From: Nitrospirae bacterium CG1_02_44_142
GTDB lineage: Bacteria > Nitrospirota > Thermodesulfovibrionia > Thermodesulfovibrionales > UBA1546
DNA: 18,263 bases
Assembly (NCBI GenBank): GCA_001871685.1
Contig: MNVK01000129.1
Span: 252 to 18,514, forward strand
Direction: 5' to 3'
Below, piece after piece: positions 1 to 7,354 of this stretch (positions are counted from its first letter, which is position 1; each line of letters begins with the position of its first letter). A program made the position numbers and the translations under genes. The notes under the pieces are model-generated. The model was not told the DNA's origin. It was given only the letters and a program-made list of their open reading frames with translations, and searched no databases.

Positions 1-243
1 CTCCTTTGCAATACTATCAGGAGTAACATCTATTTTCCAGTAATTCATAACGCCTGCCAGAGATGCGGGTCCGCACTGGTAAGCCTCCTGAGCGTAGAAA
101 GGCACATTTGAGATAATACGGTTTTGTTTAGACCCCTGCAAAACGGTTGAGGGAGCGCAGGAATGCAGGAAAAATACAACAAAAATAATAGACAGAATAC
201 GATGGTCATTGCGAGCGAAGCGAAGCAATCTTGCCATGCCCAT
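1..243 (-). CDS. PA2778-type C39-like cysteine peptidase lipoprotein (3' part outside window)
   Basis: I found this by reading the minus strand directly; only the first 81 codons are inside the window. The N-terminus has a short basic segment, a hydrophobic core (about residues 17-26) and a lipobox-like LHSC ending at Cys29, so an outer-membrane lipoprotein is likely. After it comes NVPFYAQEAYQCGPASLAG; the QCGPA motif (Cys57) is the catalytic Gln-Cys signature of C39-like/papain-fold peptidases. It follows a PA2779 family gene, and the two are known as a conserved pair (PA2778 family cysteine peptidase, PA2779 family protein). The substrate is unknown. Residues 1-14 (MGMARLLRFARNDH) are encoded by one half of an inverted-repeat element at 205-286, so the repeat supplies the start codon. 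ATG at 235 is an alternative start. I see no strong Shine-Dalgarno sequence. Confidence 0.8.
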   Translation of the reverse strand, partial: MGMARLLRFARNDHRILSIIFVVFFLHSCAPSTVLQGSKQNRIISNVPFYAQEAYQCGPASLAGVMNYWKIDVTPDSIAKE

Positions 244-286
244 TTGCTTCTCAGATTGCTTCGTCGTCTTCGCTCCTCGCAATGAC
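205..286. repeat. B-family inverted repeat, copy 1
   Basis: The ends GTCATTGCGAG (205-215) and CTCGCAATGAC (276-286) are perfect inverted complements. Inside them GCAATCT (224-230) pairs with AGATTGC (253-259), giving a nested palindrome of about 82 bp with no coding capacity for a transposase. It is related to the elements at 5599-5688 and 11381-11498. It overlaps the 5' end of the PA2778-type gene. Confidence 0.85.
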
Positions 287-293
287 ATAAAAA

Positions 294-686
294 TTATTTC
301 GTTACTACTACTCTGTGCCCTGTAAGCTGAATTAACAGCACGACGAGTATAGCTATCACAAGAAGGGCTATCACGATGCCGAAACCATCGCCTCCTACCT
401 TAATTTCGTCAATCTGGAGAGCCAGCTTGTGCATCTGCTGGTCGCTGAGACTGCTTAACTTGCTCTGTATCTCATCCTGAGCAAATCCTAACTTCTCCAG
501 CCTCTCTCTGACCATTTTCATTTCAAGAACCTTCTGGATTTTCCCAAGGTCAGCCGCCCTGTCAACCTGTGACATGGCAATGATTTCCGACGGCGCAAGG
601 CCTGCATCAGCCTTTGGCGCAATCCCGATAATGAACATTGCAATTATCAAATACCAGGACAAATGCTTCATTAAAGGTATTCTCAT
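294..686 (-). CDS. PA2779 family membrane protein
   Basis: 130 aa. Residues 8-28 form a signal peptide-like hydrophobic stretch (WYLIIAMFIIGIAPKADA), with likely cleavage after the ADA. The middle is a charged helical segment (about 33-95) containing VRERLEKLGF and SLSDQQMHKLA. A C-terminal transmembrane helix (about 101-122, IVIALLVIAILVVLLIQL) ends in a short basic tail. This architecture and the partner gene fit the PA2779 family, whose members sit next to a PA2778-like C39 peptidase. The role is unknown; I infer that it anchors or assists the peptidase at the inner membrane. AGGAGGTGA lies about 7 nt before the ATG. The gene starts 21 bp after ilvN on the same strand, so it may be cotranscribed with ilvBN. 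Confidence 0.8.
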   Translation of the reverse strand: MRIPLMKHLSWYLIIAMFIIGIAPKADAGLAPSEIIAMSQVDRAADLGKIQKVLEMKMVRERLEKLGFAQDEIQSKLSSLSDQQMHKLALQIDEIKVGGDGFGIVIALLVIAILVVLLIQLTGHRVVVTK

Positions 687-707
687 GCTAATTCACCTCC
701 TTTAATT

Positions 708-1193
708 TTATTTTTTTATGCCTTCTCTCGTTATAGCAACCTTGCCTGTCCTTACAAATTCCTTTATGCCCATAGGACGCATAAGCTCCACAAACGCCTC
801 TATCTTCTTTTCATCGCCTGTGATTTCTATCGTATATGTCTTCTGGCTTGAATCCACAATCCTTCCCCTGAATATCTCGGTCAGATTTAACACTTCTGCC
901 TTGTCCTGCTGCCTCGGAGATACTTTTAAGAGCACCATTTCGCGCTCAACATGGTCCAGCTCTGTCATGTCAGTGACTTTTATGACGTCAATAAGCTTAT
1001 TGAGCTGTTTCGTAATCTGCTCAATAACCGAGTCATCCCCTGTTGTTACGATTGTCATAACAGAAACCTGAGGGTCTATAGTCTCTCCAACCGAAAGGCT
1101 TTCAATATTGTAGCCTCTTCCGCTGAAAAGCCCTGATACCCTGGAAAGCACACCGAATTTATTTTCAACCAAGACTGAAATTGTATGTCTCAT
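708..1193 (-). CDS. ilvN: Acetolactate synthase small (regulatory) subunit
   Basis: 161 aa. It is the regulatory subunit of acetohydroxyacid synthase, which binds the large subunit and gives valine feedback control in branched-chain amino acid synthesis. The N-terminus MRHTISVLVENKFGVLSRVS is the ACT domain signature (about 1-75), with the glycine-rich turn FSGRGYNIESLSVG. The C-terminal half (about 85-158) matches the small-subunit C-terminal domain, including IFRGRIVD and ELMRPMGIKE. I start at the ATG ending at 1193 rather than the in-frame ATG six bases upstream, because a GGGGG ribosome site lies 6 nt before it and would overlap the upstream ATG; the family also starts MRHTISVL. It lies downstream of ilvB, separated by 96 bp that hold a hairpin-forming repeat. 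Full length for the family. Confidence 0.96.
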   Translation of the reverse strand: MRHTISVLVENKFGVLSRVSGLFSGRGYNIESLSVGETIDPQVSVMTIVTTGDDSVIEQITKQLNKLIDVIKVTDMTELDHVEREMVLLKVSPRQQDKAEVLNLTEIFRGRIVDSSQKTYTIEITGDEKKIEAFVELMRPMGIKEFVRTGKVAITREGIKK

Positions 1194-1218
1194 CAGCATC
1201 CCCCGTTTGCGTTTATTG

Positions 1219-1293
1219 CATTGTAGCGTTTTTAGCGTTGCACGTTATCAGATTTTCCGCTATAACGCATTACGCTCTTCGCTATAACGCTAC
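1219..1293. repeat. D-family inverted arms of 7-9 bp words between ilvB and ilvN
   Basis: The right arm reads CTATAACG, CATTACG, CTCTTCG, CTATAACG, CTAC (1260-1293). The left arm holds the complementary words GTAGCG, TTTAGCGTT, GCACGTTAT. GTAGCGTT (1223-1230) pairs perfectly with AACGCTAC (1286-1293), and CGCTATAACGC is repeated at 1258-1268 and 1280-1290. It fills most of the ilvB-ilvN gap and should fold as a hairpin in the mRNA. Confidence 0.75.
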
Positions 1294-3023
1294 TTCACTG
1301 CCTTTAATTTCTTCTCGGCTTTCTTTTCTGCCTGTTCAAAAAGCATATGGTCAATTGCTGCTCCTGCAGGAACCATTGGATAAACCTTTTCCTTCCAGTC
1401 AACAACAAAATCCATAAACACGGTCTTCTTTATCCTGAAGGCCTCTTTGAGCACGGGCTCAACCTCGCTCGGCTTTGTAGCCCTTAATCCCACAGCTCCG
1501 TAGGCCTCTGCAATCTTTACAAAATCAGGCGCGTTCTCATCAAGCTTGGTATGGGAATATCTTTCATTAAAAAAGAGTTCCTGCCACTGCCTTACCATTC
1601 CGAGATATCTGTTGCTGAGTATGGCTACCTTCACAGGAAGTTTATTTATAACCGCAGTGGCGAGCTCCTGTATATTCATCTGTATGCTTCCATCGCCCGC
1701 AATATCAATAACAAGTTTTTCAGGATGCGCAAACTGCGCTCCGATAGCCGCTGGAAAACCATACCCCATGGTGCCGAGCCCGCCTGAGGTCAGAAGTGTT
1801 CTCGGTTTATCAAATTTATAAAACTGCGCGGTCCACATCTGGTTCTGCCCGACCTCTGTTGTTATAATCGCATCTCCCTTTGTAAGCTCATATATCTTCT
1901 CAACAACAAACTGCGGTTTTATGACCTCATCGCTGTGAGTATAAGTCTGAGGCCTTTCTGCGCGCCATGCGCCTATCTGCTTGAGCCATGCCTTTCTTAC
2001 CTCGCCCCACTGTTCCTTTACCTCTTCCTTTAATACCTTATTCATAACTGCAAGAACTCTTTTTACGTCGCCTACAACAGGGACATCAACTCTCACATTC
2101 TTTTTTATTGACGTCGGGTCAATGTCTATGTGAATTATCTTTGCATTGGGCGCAAAGGAGTCAACCTTGCCTGTCACCCTGTCATCAAAGCGCATTCCCA
2201 CTGCAATAAGAAGGTCTGCATCCTGAACTGCCTTGTTGGCATAATAAGTCCCGTGCATTCCAAGCATGCCGAGTGAAAGTTTATGAGAACCCGGGAATCC
2301 GCCAAGACCCATTAATGTCATGGTCACCGGGATATCAGTATGCTCTGCGAACTCTCTGAGTTCCTTAGAAGCGCCTGAGAGTATCACCCCTCCTCCGGCA
2401 ATTATCACAGGTTTCTTTGATTTTGCTATGAGCTGCGCGCCCTGAGTAATCATCCACTTATTGCCTTCGTAAGTGGGCTTGTAGCTCCTTATGTCAAGCT
2501 CAGGCCAGAGGAAATCAGCTTTTCCTACAGTTACATCTTTCGGAAGGTCTATAAGCACAGGGCCCGGCCTGCCTGAAGACGCTATATAAAAGGCCTCTCT
2601 CACTATCCTCGCAAGGTCCTTCACATCCTTGACAAGATAATTATATTTTGTGCAGGGCCTTGTTATGCCGACTATATCAGCCTCCTGAAATGCATCATTG
2701 CCGATAAGCATTGTCGGCACCTGTCCTGAAAACACAACAAGCGGTATGGAATCCATTGAGGCGGTGGCAATGCCTGTTACTGTATTTGTTGCGCCGGGGC
2801 CTGACGTTACAAGAGCAACGCCCACCTTTCCCGATGCCCTTGCATAACCATCTGCCGCATGAACAGCGCCCTGTTCGTGCCTTGTGAGTATCAGACGTAA
2901 ATCCTTATTGTCATAAAGGGCGTCAAAGATGTTCAGTACAACGCCTCCGGGATACCCGAAGATGTGCTTAACCCCTTCCTTTTTTAGACATTCAATTAAT
3001 ATCTCTGAGCCTGAAATCTTCAT
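1290..3023 (-). CDS. ilvB: Acetolactate synthase large (catalytic) subunit
   Basis: 577 aa. It is the thiamine diphosphate- and FAD-dependent catalytic subunit of acetohydroxyacid synthase, forming acetolactate or acetohydroxybutyrate from pyruvate (first common step to valine, leucine and isoleucine). The N-terminal TPP-binding domain has GYPGG and RHEQGAVHAADGYA with the catalytic Glu50. The central FAD domain follows (about 190-340). The C-terminal domain carries the GDGSIQMNIQE metal/TPP motif and VRQWQELFF. I chose ATG ending at 3023 over GTG at 3032: AGGAG ends 11 nt before the ATG but only 2 nt before the GTG, and relatives start MKISGxEI. The last four codons overlap the right end of the repeat at 1219-1293. 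It is followed by ilvN and diverges from the plus-strand toxin-antitoxin pair. Full length. Confidence 0.97.
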   Translation of the reverse strand: MKISGSEILIECLKKEGVKHIFGYPGGVVLNIFDALYDNKDLRLILTRHEQGAVHAADGYARASGKVGVALVTSGPGATNTVTGIATASMDSIPLVVFSGQVPTMLIGNDAFQEADIVGITRPCTKYNYLVKDVKDLARIVREAFYIASSGRPGPVLIDLPKDVTVGKADFLWPELDIRSYKPTYEGNKWMITQGAQLIAKSKKPVIIAGGGVILSGASKELREFAEHTDIPVTMTLMGLGGFPGSHKLSLGMLGMHGTYYANKAVQDADLLIAVGMRFDDRVTGKVDSFAPNAKIIHIDIDPTSIKKNVRVDVPVVGDVKRVLAVMNKVLKEEVKEQWGEVRKAWLKQIGAWRAERPQTYTHSDEVIKPQFVVEKIYELTKGDAIITTEVGQNQMWTAQFYKFDKPRTLLTSGGLGTMGYGFPAAIGAQFAHPEKLVIDIAGDGSIQMNIQELATAVINKLPVKVAILSNRYLGMVRQWQELFFNERYSHTKLDENAPDFVKIAEAYGAVGLRATKPSEVEPVLKEAFRIKKTVFMDFVVDWKEKVYPMVPAGAAIDHMLFEQAEKKAEKKLKAVK

Positions 3024-3105
3024 AGCGCACACAGCTCCTTTTAAAATTTAAATAATTTTACCACAAAAGATTATGAAAATGTCCATAAATTCTTAAAAAA
3101 ATCCA

Positions 3106-3134
3106 TTGACAACATATACTGATAAATATATCAT
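3106..3134 (+). promoter_or_regulatory. Predicted sigma70-type promoter for the DUF433/DUF5615 pair
   Basis: A perfect TTGACA (3106-3111) is followed after 17 nt by TATCAT (3129-3134, five of six consensus bases). Transcription would start near 3141, leaving a leader of about 75 nt before the AGGAGG ribosome site at 3202-3207. On the opposite strand I see only a weak ilvB candidate (TGGACA at 3085-3080 and TAAAAT at 3060-3055, 19-nt spacing). Confidence 0.6.
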
Positions 3135-3214
3135 CTATTTAAATCCGGCTGGCGGTTGAGATTAAACAGCTTTTATAGACTTCGATTTGGTATAATTTAG
3201 CAGGAGGTGGTGTT

Positions 3215-3439
3215 ATGGAAATTGCTCCAAGAATTATAATAGACGAAAAAGTTCGGTTTGGCAAACCTGTGATTAAAGGAACACGTGTTCCAGTAGATTT
3301 GATTCTCGGCAAACTTGCTGGTGGAATGACTTACGAACAAGTTATGACCGAATATGACCTCACTAGAGATGATATATTGGCTGTGTTAGATTATGCTGCA
3401 AAGCACCTATCAGATGAAGAAGTCAGAGCAATAGCTTAA
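3215..3439 (+). CDS. DUF433 family antitoxin-like protein
   Basis: 74 aa. The sequence IIIDEKVRFGKPVIKGTRVPV followed by ILGKLAGGMTYEQVMTEYDL is the typical DUF433 fold: a small winged/homeodomain-like protein, the usual antitoxin partner of a PIN-like DUF5615 toxin. A strong ribosome site (AGGAGGTGG) precedes the ATG with about 8 nt spacing from GGAGG. The toxin ATG follows the stop codon after one base, so the pair should be translated together. It is encoded opposite to every other gene in the window and its DNA is more AT-rich than its neighbours, suggesting later acquisition. Autoregulation of the promoter at 3106-3134 is expected by analogy with other toxin-antitoxin pairs but is not shown by the sequence. 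Confidence 0.88.
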   Translation: MEIAPRIIIDEKVRFGKPVIKGTRVPVDLILGKLAGGMTYEQVMTEYDLTRDDILAVLDYAAKHLSDEEVRAIA

Positions 3440-3440
3440 A

Positions 3441-3803
3441 ATGATCAAATTTTTAATTGACGAGGATATGCCTAGGTCAACAGCAAAGATTTTAAGGACT
3501 AAAGGTTATGAAGCTTTAGATGTGAGGGATTTGGGGTTAAGGGGAAAAAACGATAATGAGATATTTAAATTTGCCCAAAAAGAAAAAGCAGTTATTTTAA
3601 CTGGTGATTTGGGTTTTGGAAATCTCTTGCATTTTCCTGTTGGTAGTCACTCTGGAATTGTTATTGCTCATTTTCCTAATGAAGTATCCACTTCAGAATT
3701 AAACAATCAGATAATCAAGGCATTTGAAACCCTTGCTGAAATTGACTTTATGGGTAATCTTATTATTCTTGAACCCTGGAAAATCAGAATAAGAAGAAAA
3801 TAA
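3441..3803 (+). CDS. DUF5615 PIN-like toxin-type protein
   Basis: 120 aa. The N-terminus FLIDEDMP gives the acidic cluster (Asp7, Glu8, Asp9) found at the start of PIN-like nucleases. Further acidic positions are VRDLGLRG (Asp30), NDNEIF (Glu40) and ILTGDLGFGN (Asp56), the arrangement expected for the DUF5615/Mut7-C-like PIN superfamily. These proteins are predicted RNases paired with DUF433 antitoxins, which is the arrangement here. I infer a type II toxin-antitoxin cassette; activity and target are not known. All the acidic residues look intact. It starts one base after the DUF433 stop with no strong ribosome site of its own, so translational coupling is likely. It converges on ilvD. Confidence 0.85.
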   Translation: MIKFLIDEDMPRSTAKILRTKGYEALDVRDLGLRGKNDNEIFKFAQKEKAVILTGDLGFGNLLHFPVGSHSGIVIAHFPNEVSTSELNNQIIKAFETLAEIDFMGNLIILEPWKIRIRRK

Positions 3804-3922
3804 ATTTTTGCAAACAGCCGGCTAACAAGCACACAGGCGTTCTATTGAACATCTGCAACTTGTCACGAGCCTTGCAGTCGCAAGTCTGCGCCAGCCGCAA
3901 ACATCGCCTGCACTCAAAACAT
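3804..3922. other. Non-coding gap between DUF5615 and ilvD
   Basis: 119 bp between convergent genes. It is GC-richer than the toxin gene and contains the palindrome AGCCGGCT (3816-3823). CGCCAGCCG (3889-3897) is the inverse of CGGCTGGCG (3146-3154) on the other side of the cassette. I see no clear hairpin plus T-run terminator and no credible gene. Confidence 0.5.
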
Positions 3923-5575
3923 TCATTTCATCACTGCCCCTGTTCCAGCTGAAGTGACCATCCTGGCGTATCTTGAAAGATAGCCCTTTGTTATCTTAGG
4001 CTTTGGCGGTTTCCATTTGCTAAGCCTATTCTTTATTTCTTTCTCGGGTAAGACCACATCTATCTTTCTGTTTGGAATATCAATCCTTATCCTGTCGCCG
4101 TTTTTGATAATAGCTATGATTCCGCCTTCCATTGCCTCAGGCGATATGTGCCCTATGCATGGGCCCCTGGTCCCGCCTGAAAACCTTCCGTCTGTTATCA
4201 GGGCCACTGATTCGCTCAATCCCATGCCCGCAATTGTTGCTGTAGGAGAGAGCATCTCTCTCATCCCCGGCCCTCCTTTGGGACCCTCATACCTTATGAC
4301 AACAACATCGCCAGCCTTTATCTTCCCGTTCAGAATTGCCTTCATGCCTTCTTCCTCTGAATTGAACACCTTTGCGCCGCCTTCAAACTTCATCATGTTC
4401 TTGCTCACAGCAGACTGTTTTACAACTGCGCCGTCAGGCGCAAGATTGCCTCTCAGAATTGCAATGCCGCCTTCTTTGTGATATGCCTTATTTAGAGGCC
4501 TTATGACATTTTCATCTGTCACCTCTGCAGAATCTGCAATCTCAAAAATCTTTTTGCCGCTGACAGTTACATTATTATTCAAATTTCTTCTTAACCTTTT
4601 CATCATAGCAGGGATTCCTCCTGCCCATTCAAGGTCTTCAAGATAATGCTCGCCGCCAGGAAGCATGTTTGCGAGATGAGGCGTCTTCCTGCCTAATTTA
4701 TCAAATGTTTCTAAAGGCAGGGCAACGCCTGCATCATTAGCTATTGCAGGGATATGAAGGACTGTATTTGTTGAGCCGCCTAATGCCAGGTCAATCATTA
4801 TCGCATTTTCAAACGCCTTCCGCGTCATTATCTTTCTCGGCGTGATATTCTTCTTTACCAGTTCAACAATGCGCTCTCCGCTTGCAAAGGCAATCCTTCG
4901 CTTGTCAGCAGATACGGCAAGCGCAGTAGCGCATCTTGGAAGACTCATACCCAGAGCCTCTGTAACGCATGCCATTGTATTCGCAGTGTACATACCCTGA
5001 CATGAGCCTGCGCCGGGGCAAGCGCACATTTCAAGAGCCTCAAGTTCATCATCTTTTATCAAACCTTTTTTGTATTTCCCGATTGCTTCAAAGGTGTCAT
5101 TAACCAAAGATAACCTCTTGCCTCTTAAATGTCCTGAAATCATAGGTCCTGCAGTAACGACTATTGAGGGGACATTAATCCTTGCGGCAGCCATGAGCAT
5201 TCCGGGCGTAATCTTGTCGCAGTTAGTGAGGAGCACAAGCCCGTCAAGCTGATGCGCCTGAGTAATACTCTCCACCATGTCGGCAATCAGTTCCCTTGAT
5301 GGAAGAGAATAATGCATGCCGCTGTGTCCCATTGCAATGCCGTCACAGATGCCGGGAATTCCAAAAAAGAACGGATAGCCTCCTCCTGTATGAATTCCTT
5401 TTTCTATGAATCTCTCCATATCTCGCATGCCGATGTGTCCCGGAATAATATCGGTGAAACTTGTTGCAACGCCGATAAACGGCTTTTTCATTTCACTCTT
5501 TGGAATGCCTGTCGCATAAAGAAGCGCCCTGTGCGGAACGCGTTCTAATCCTTGCTTGATAATCCTGCTTCGCAT
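3923..5575 (-). CDS. ilvD: Dihydroxy-acid dehydratase
   Basis: 550 aa. It dehydrates 2,3-dihydroxy-3-methylbutanoate (or -pentanoate) to the 2-oxo acid, the third step of valine and isoleucine synthesis. The iron-sulfur motifs TNCDKITPGM (Cys119) and CPGAGSCQGMYTANTM (Cys186, Cys192) are present, as are DGIAMGHSGMHYSLPSREL and the C-terminal TDGRFSGGTRGPCIGH. The first candidate ligand position reads SFTDIIPGH with no cysteine, as in the Escherichia coli type. The frame stays open 18 codons upstream, but I start at the ATG ending at 5575: GGAG lies 8 nt before it, the family starts here, and the extra residues (SSARNDRN) only translate a repeat element. It is separated from ilvBN by the plus-strand cassette. 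Full length. Confidence 0.96.
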   Translation of the reverse strand: MRSRIIKQGLERVPHRALLYATGIPKSEMKKPFIGVATSFTDIIPGHIGMRDMERFIEKGIHTGGGYPFFFGIPGICDGIAMGHSGMHYSLPSRELIADMVESITQAHQLDGLVLLTNCDKITPGMLMAAARINVPSIVVTAGPMISGHLRGKRLSLVNDTFEAIGKYKKGLIKDDELEALEMCACPGAGSCQGMYTANTMACVTEALGMSLPRCATALAVSADKRRIAFASGERIVELVKKNITPRKIMTRKAFENAIMIDLALGGSTNTVLHIPAIANDAGVALPLETFDKLGRKTPHLANMLPGGEHYLEDLEWAGGIPAMMKRLRRNLNNNVTVSGKKIFEIADSAEVTDENVIRPLNKAYHKEGGIAILRGNLAPDGAVVKQSAVSKNMMKFEGGAKVFNSEEEGMKAILNGKIKAGDVVVIRYEGPKGGPGMREMLSPTATIAGMGLSESVALITDGRFSGGTRGPCIGHISPEAMEGGIIAIIKNGDRIRIDIPNRKIDVVLPEKEIKNRLSKWKPPKPKITKGYLSRYARMVTSAGTGAVMK

Positions 5576-5598
5576 AAAAAATACTCCTTTCTTATTCC

Positions 5599-5688
5599 TG
5601 TCATTGCGAGCACTGGAAGTGCGCGGCAATCTAATTATTTAGATATGTAATCCGTTTGAGATTGCTTCGGCTTTGCCTCGCAATGACA
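5599..5688. repeat. B-family inverted repeat, copy 2
   Basis: The ends TGTCATTGCGAG (5599-5610) and CTCGCAATGACA (5677-5688) are perfect complements. Inside, GCAATCT (5626-5632) pairs with AGATTGC (5659-5665). It lies in the 140-bp DUF465-ilvD gap. One end runs up to the ilvD ribosome site and creates a false N-terminal extension of the ilvD frame. Confidence 0.88.
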
Positions 5689-5715
5689 ACAGATATAGAA
5701 TTTATTGCTAATATT

Positions 5716-5946
5716 CTAATTCACCGAATGGCTTTTCTTGTATTCTCTTATAAGTTCTGCCATTCTATCCTTCTTTGTGAGTTTCAATTTCTGAACCCTT
5801 TTTCTCTCCACCTCTTCTTCCGGTGTGAGATAAACTTTCCTGTCTATTTCTGCAAGCGTCCCTTTAAGACTTTTATGTTCCTCTTCAAGTTTTTTGTACT
5901 CCTCGTTCTCCTTTAAAAGAATCTCTGCTATCTCCTGTTCTTTCAA
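5716..5946 (-). CDS. DUF465 (YdcH-like) small coiled protein
   Basis: 76 aa, highly charged and predicted almost wholly helical, with coiled-coil character (LLKENEEYKKLEEEHKSLKG). The segment EEHKSLKGTLAEIDRKVYLTPEEEVERKRVQKLKLTKKDRM matches the DUF465/YdcH pattern of a helical hairpin ending in basic KLKLxKKD. The function of this family is not known. The start is TTG: AGGAGG lies 9 nt before it, inside the end of hemG, whose TAA stop is separated from the TTG by one base. Expression should therefore be coupled to hemG. No domain beyond DUF465 is visible. Confidence 0.82.
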   Translation of the reverse strand: MKEQEIAEILLKENEEYKKLEEEHKSLKGTLAEIDRKVYLTPEEEVERKRVQKLKLTKKDRMAELIREYKKSHSVN

Positions 5947-5947
5947 T

Positions 5948-7354
5948 TTATATTTCCTCCTTTCTGATTATTGTCCCTGCCAGTTTATATGAATTTTCAA
6001 TGCAGTCATTAACGCCTATGCCTCTGTATGCATTCCCGGTCAAATACAGGTTTTCGTATTTTATTAACATATCGTCAATTGTTTTCAGTTTTCTGTCATG
6101 ACCTATATTATACTGCGGAATTGCCTTTTCGTGTTTGTAAATTTTTACAAAATCAGGCTGCGTTTTTATTTCCATGATATGACTTAATTCTTCCGCCATA
6201 AGGTCCATCAGCCTGCCGTCATCCTGCATAGCAAGCCCGGACGCCCTTGCGCCTCCCACCATGCTCCTTAAAAGCACATAACCATCAGGAGCCCTGCCCG
6301 GGAAAATGCTTGAATCCCATAAGACGCCGAGAATTTTTCTGCGCTCTTTATGCGGGATTAGAAAACCAAATCCATCCAGCTTATTAACGATGCGCTCTTT
6401 CCTGTATCCGAAACACACGACCGAGACAGAAGGATATTGAATCTCAGAAAGAACCGATGAGAGAGACCTGTCAAGATTTTTTAAAATCTCTGCCGCTGAA
6501 TATGCAGGAGATGCAATAACGACAATCTCAGCTTCTACAACCATGCCGTTAGAGAGATGGACAGCATAGCCCTTATTCTTTCTTTCAACGGAAACCACTT
6601 TGCTTCCGGCTCTGAGCCTTTCTTTTAGAGAACTTTTCAAGGAAGCTACCATCATTCCCATGCCTTCGTAAAAAGACGTAAGCGCGCCGCCCGGGCCTGC
6701 GCCAACCTTAATCCCCCCTTGCCCCCCTTTAGTAAAGGGGGGATGGGGGGATTTGGATTTTTTAGCCTCTCTCTGCAGTTTTATCATGCCTTTTATCAGG
6801 CTCCCGTATTTTTCTTCAAGTTTGAATATCTTTGGGAAACAGCTTTTAAGGCTCAGCGCTTCAGGATTCCCGGCATAAATGCCTGACGCCATCGGGTCAA
6901 TGAGTTTTTCGTATGCCTCTTTGCCAAGCCTTCTCCTTGCAAAATCAGCCAGGGTTTCATCATCTAACCTGCCCTTTGGCGCAAAAAACTCGTACACAAC
7001 CCTTAAGCGTCCATAAAGGCTCAAGAGATCGGAGGTAAGAAACGATAGAGGAGATTCAGGCAGAAGGCGCAGTTTTCCATCAGAAAAAATATACCTCTTT
7101 CTGGCTGCCTCACTGCTCCGCAGAGGATTAAGCGAAAGTTTTGATGCAAGCTCTAAAGTCTTAGGCCTGTTGTCAAGAAAGCCGTTAACTCCGCCTTCGC
7201 AGAGAAAACCGTTCACTTTTTCTGTCCATATCTTTCCGCCGGCTCTTTTTTCGGATTCAAATATTACTATGTCTGCGGATGGTTCAGCTTCAAGAAGCGC
7301 AAATGCAAGCGAAAGCCCTGAAATGCCGCCGCCTACAATGACTATTCTGTCCAA
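5948..7354 (-). CDS. hemG: FAD-dependent protoporphyrinogen/coproporphyrinogen oxidase (HemY type)
   Basis: 468 aa. It oxidises the porphyrinogen to the porphyrin near the end of heme synthesis. The N-terminal dinucleotide fold is IVIVGGGISGLSLAF with Glu34 in IFESEKRAGGKI. Further family landmarks are FLCEGGVNGF, DPMASGIYAGNP, and the C-terminal LYLTGNAYRGIGVNDCIENS FAD motif. The start is TTG: AAGGAG lies 5 nt upstream and the frame overlaps the hemH stop by 13 bp. A palindromic insertion adds about 15 residues (201-216, SPHPPFTKGGQGGI) in the variable region after YGSLIKGM. It stays in frame and does not touch a recognised motif. The sequence alone does not separate the protoporphyrin route (HemY) from the coproporphyrin route, although hemH lies directly upstream. 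Confidence 0.93.
   Translation of the reverse strand: MDRIVIVGGGISGLSLAFALLEAEPSADIVIFESEKRAGGKIWTEKVNGFLCEGGVNGFLDNRPKTLELASKLSLNPLRSSEAARKRYIFSDGKLRLLPESPLSFLTSDLLSLYGRLRVVYEFFAPKGRLDDETLADFARRRLGKEAYEKLIDPMASGIYAGNPEALSLKSCFPKIFKLEEKYGSLIKGMIKLQREAKKSKSPHPPFTKGGQGGIKVGAGPGGALTSFYEGMGMMVASLKSSLKERLRAGSKVVSVERKNKGYAVHLSNGMVVEAEIVVIASPAYSAAEILKNLDRSLSSVLSEIQYPSVSVVCFGYRKERIVNKLDGFGFLIPHKERRKILGVLWDSSIFPGRAPDGYVLLRSMVGGARASGLAMQDDGRLMDLMAEELSHIMEIKTQPDFVKIYKHEKAIPQYNIGHDRKLKTIDDMLIKYENLYLTGNAYRGIGVNDCIENSYKLAGTIIRKEEI
6710..6753. repeat. A-family nested palindrome inside hemG
   Basis: The outer arms are AATCCCCCC (6710-6718) and GGGGGGATT (6745-6753). The inner arms are CCCCCCTTTA (6722-6731) and TAAAGGGGGG (6733-6742), with a 1-nt loop. 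It is read on the minus strand as SPHPPFTKGGQGG within the intact hemG frame. Confidence 0.92.

Noticed and set aside
3024..3105. T-box or peptide-leader attenuator before ilvB
   Set aside because: I see no T-box core sequence, no run of Ile/Leu/Val codons in a leader ORF, and no terminator hairpin.
3191..3196. Perfect TATAAT just before the DUF433 gene
   Set aside because: It lies only 5 bp before the ribosome site, has no -35 at proper spacing, and would leave almost no leader; TTGACA/TATCAT upstream is better.
3804..3922. Possible integron attC-like site (GGCTAACAAGC) after the toxin gene
   Set aside because: The R'' core consensus is not met and I find no matching GTTRRRY core at the other end of a hairpin.
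4017..4481. Long plus-strand ORF opposite ilvD (also 718-1071, 9533-9937, 11569-12033)
   Set aside because: These are antisense shadows of well-supported genes, with no ribosome site or family features.
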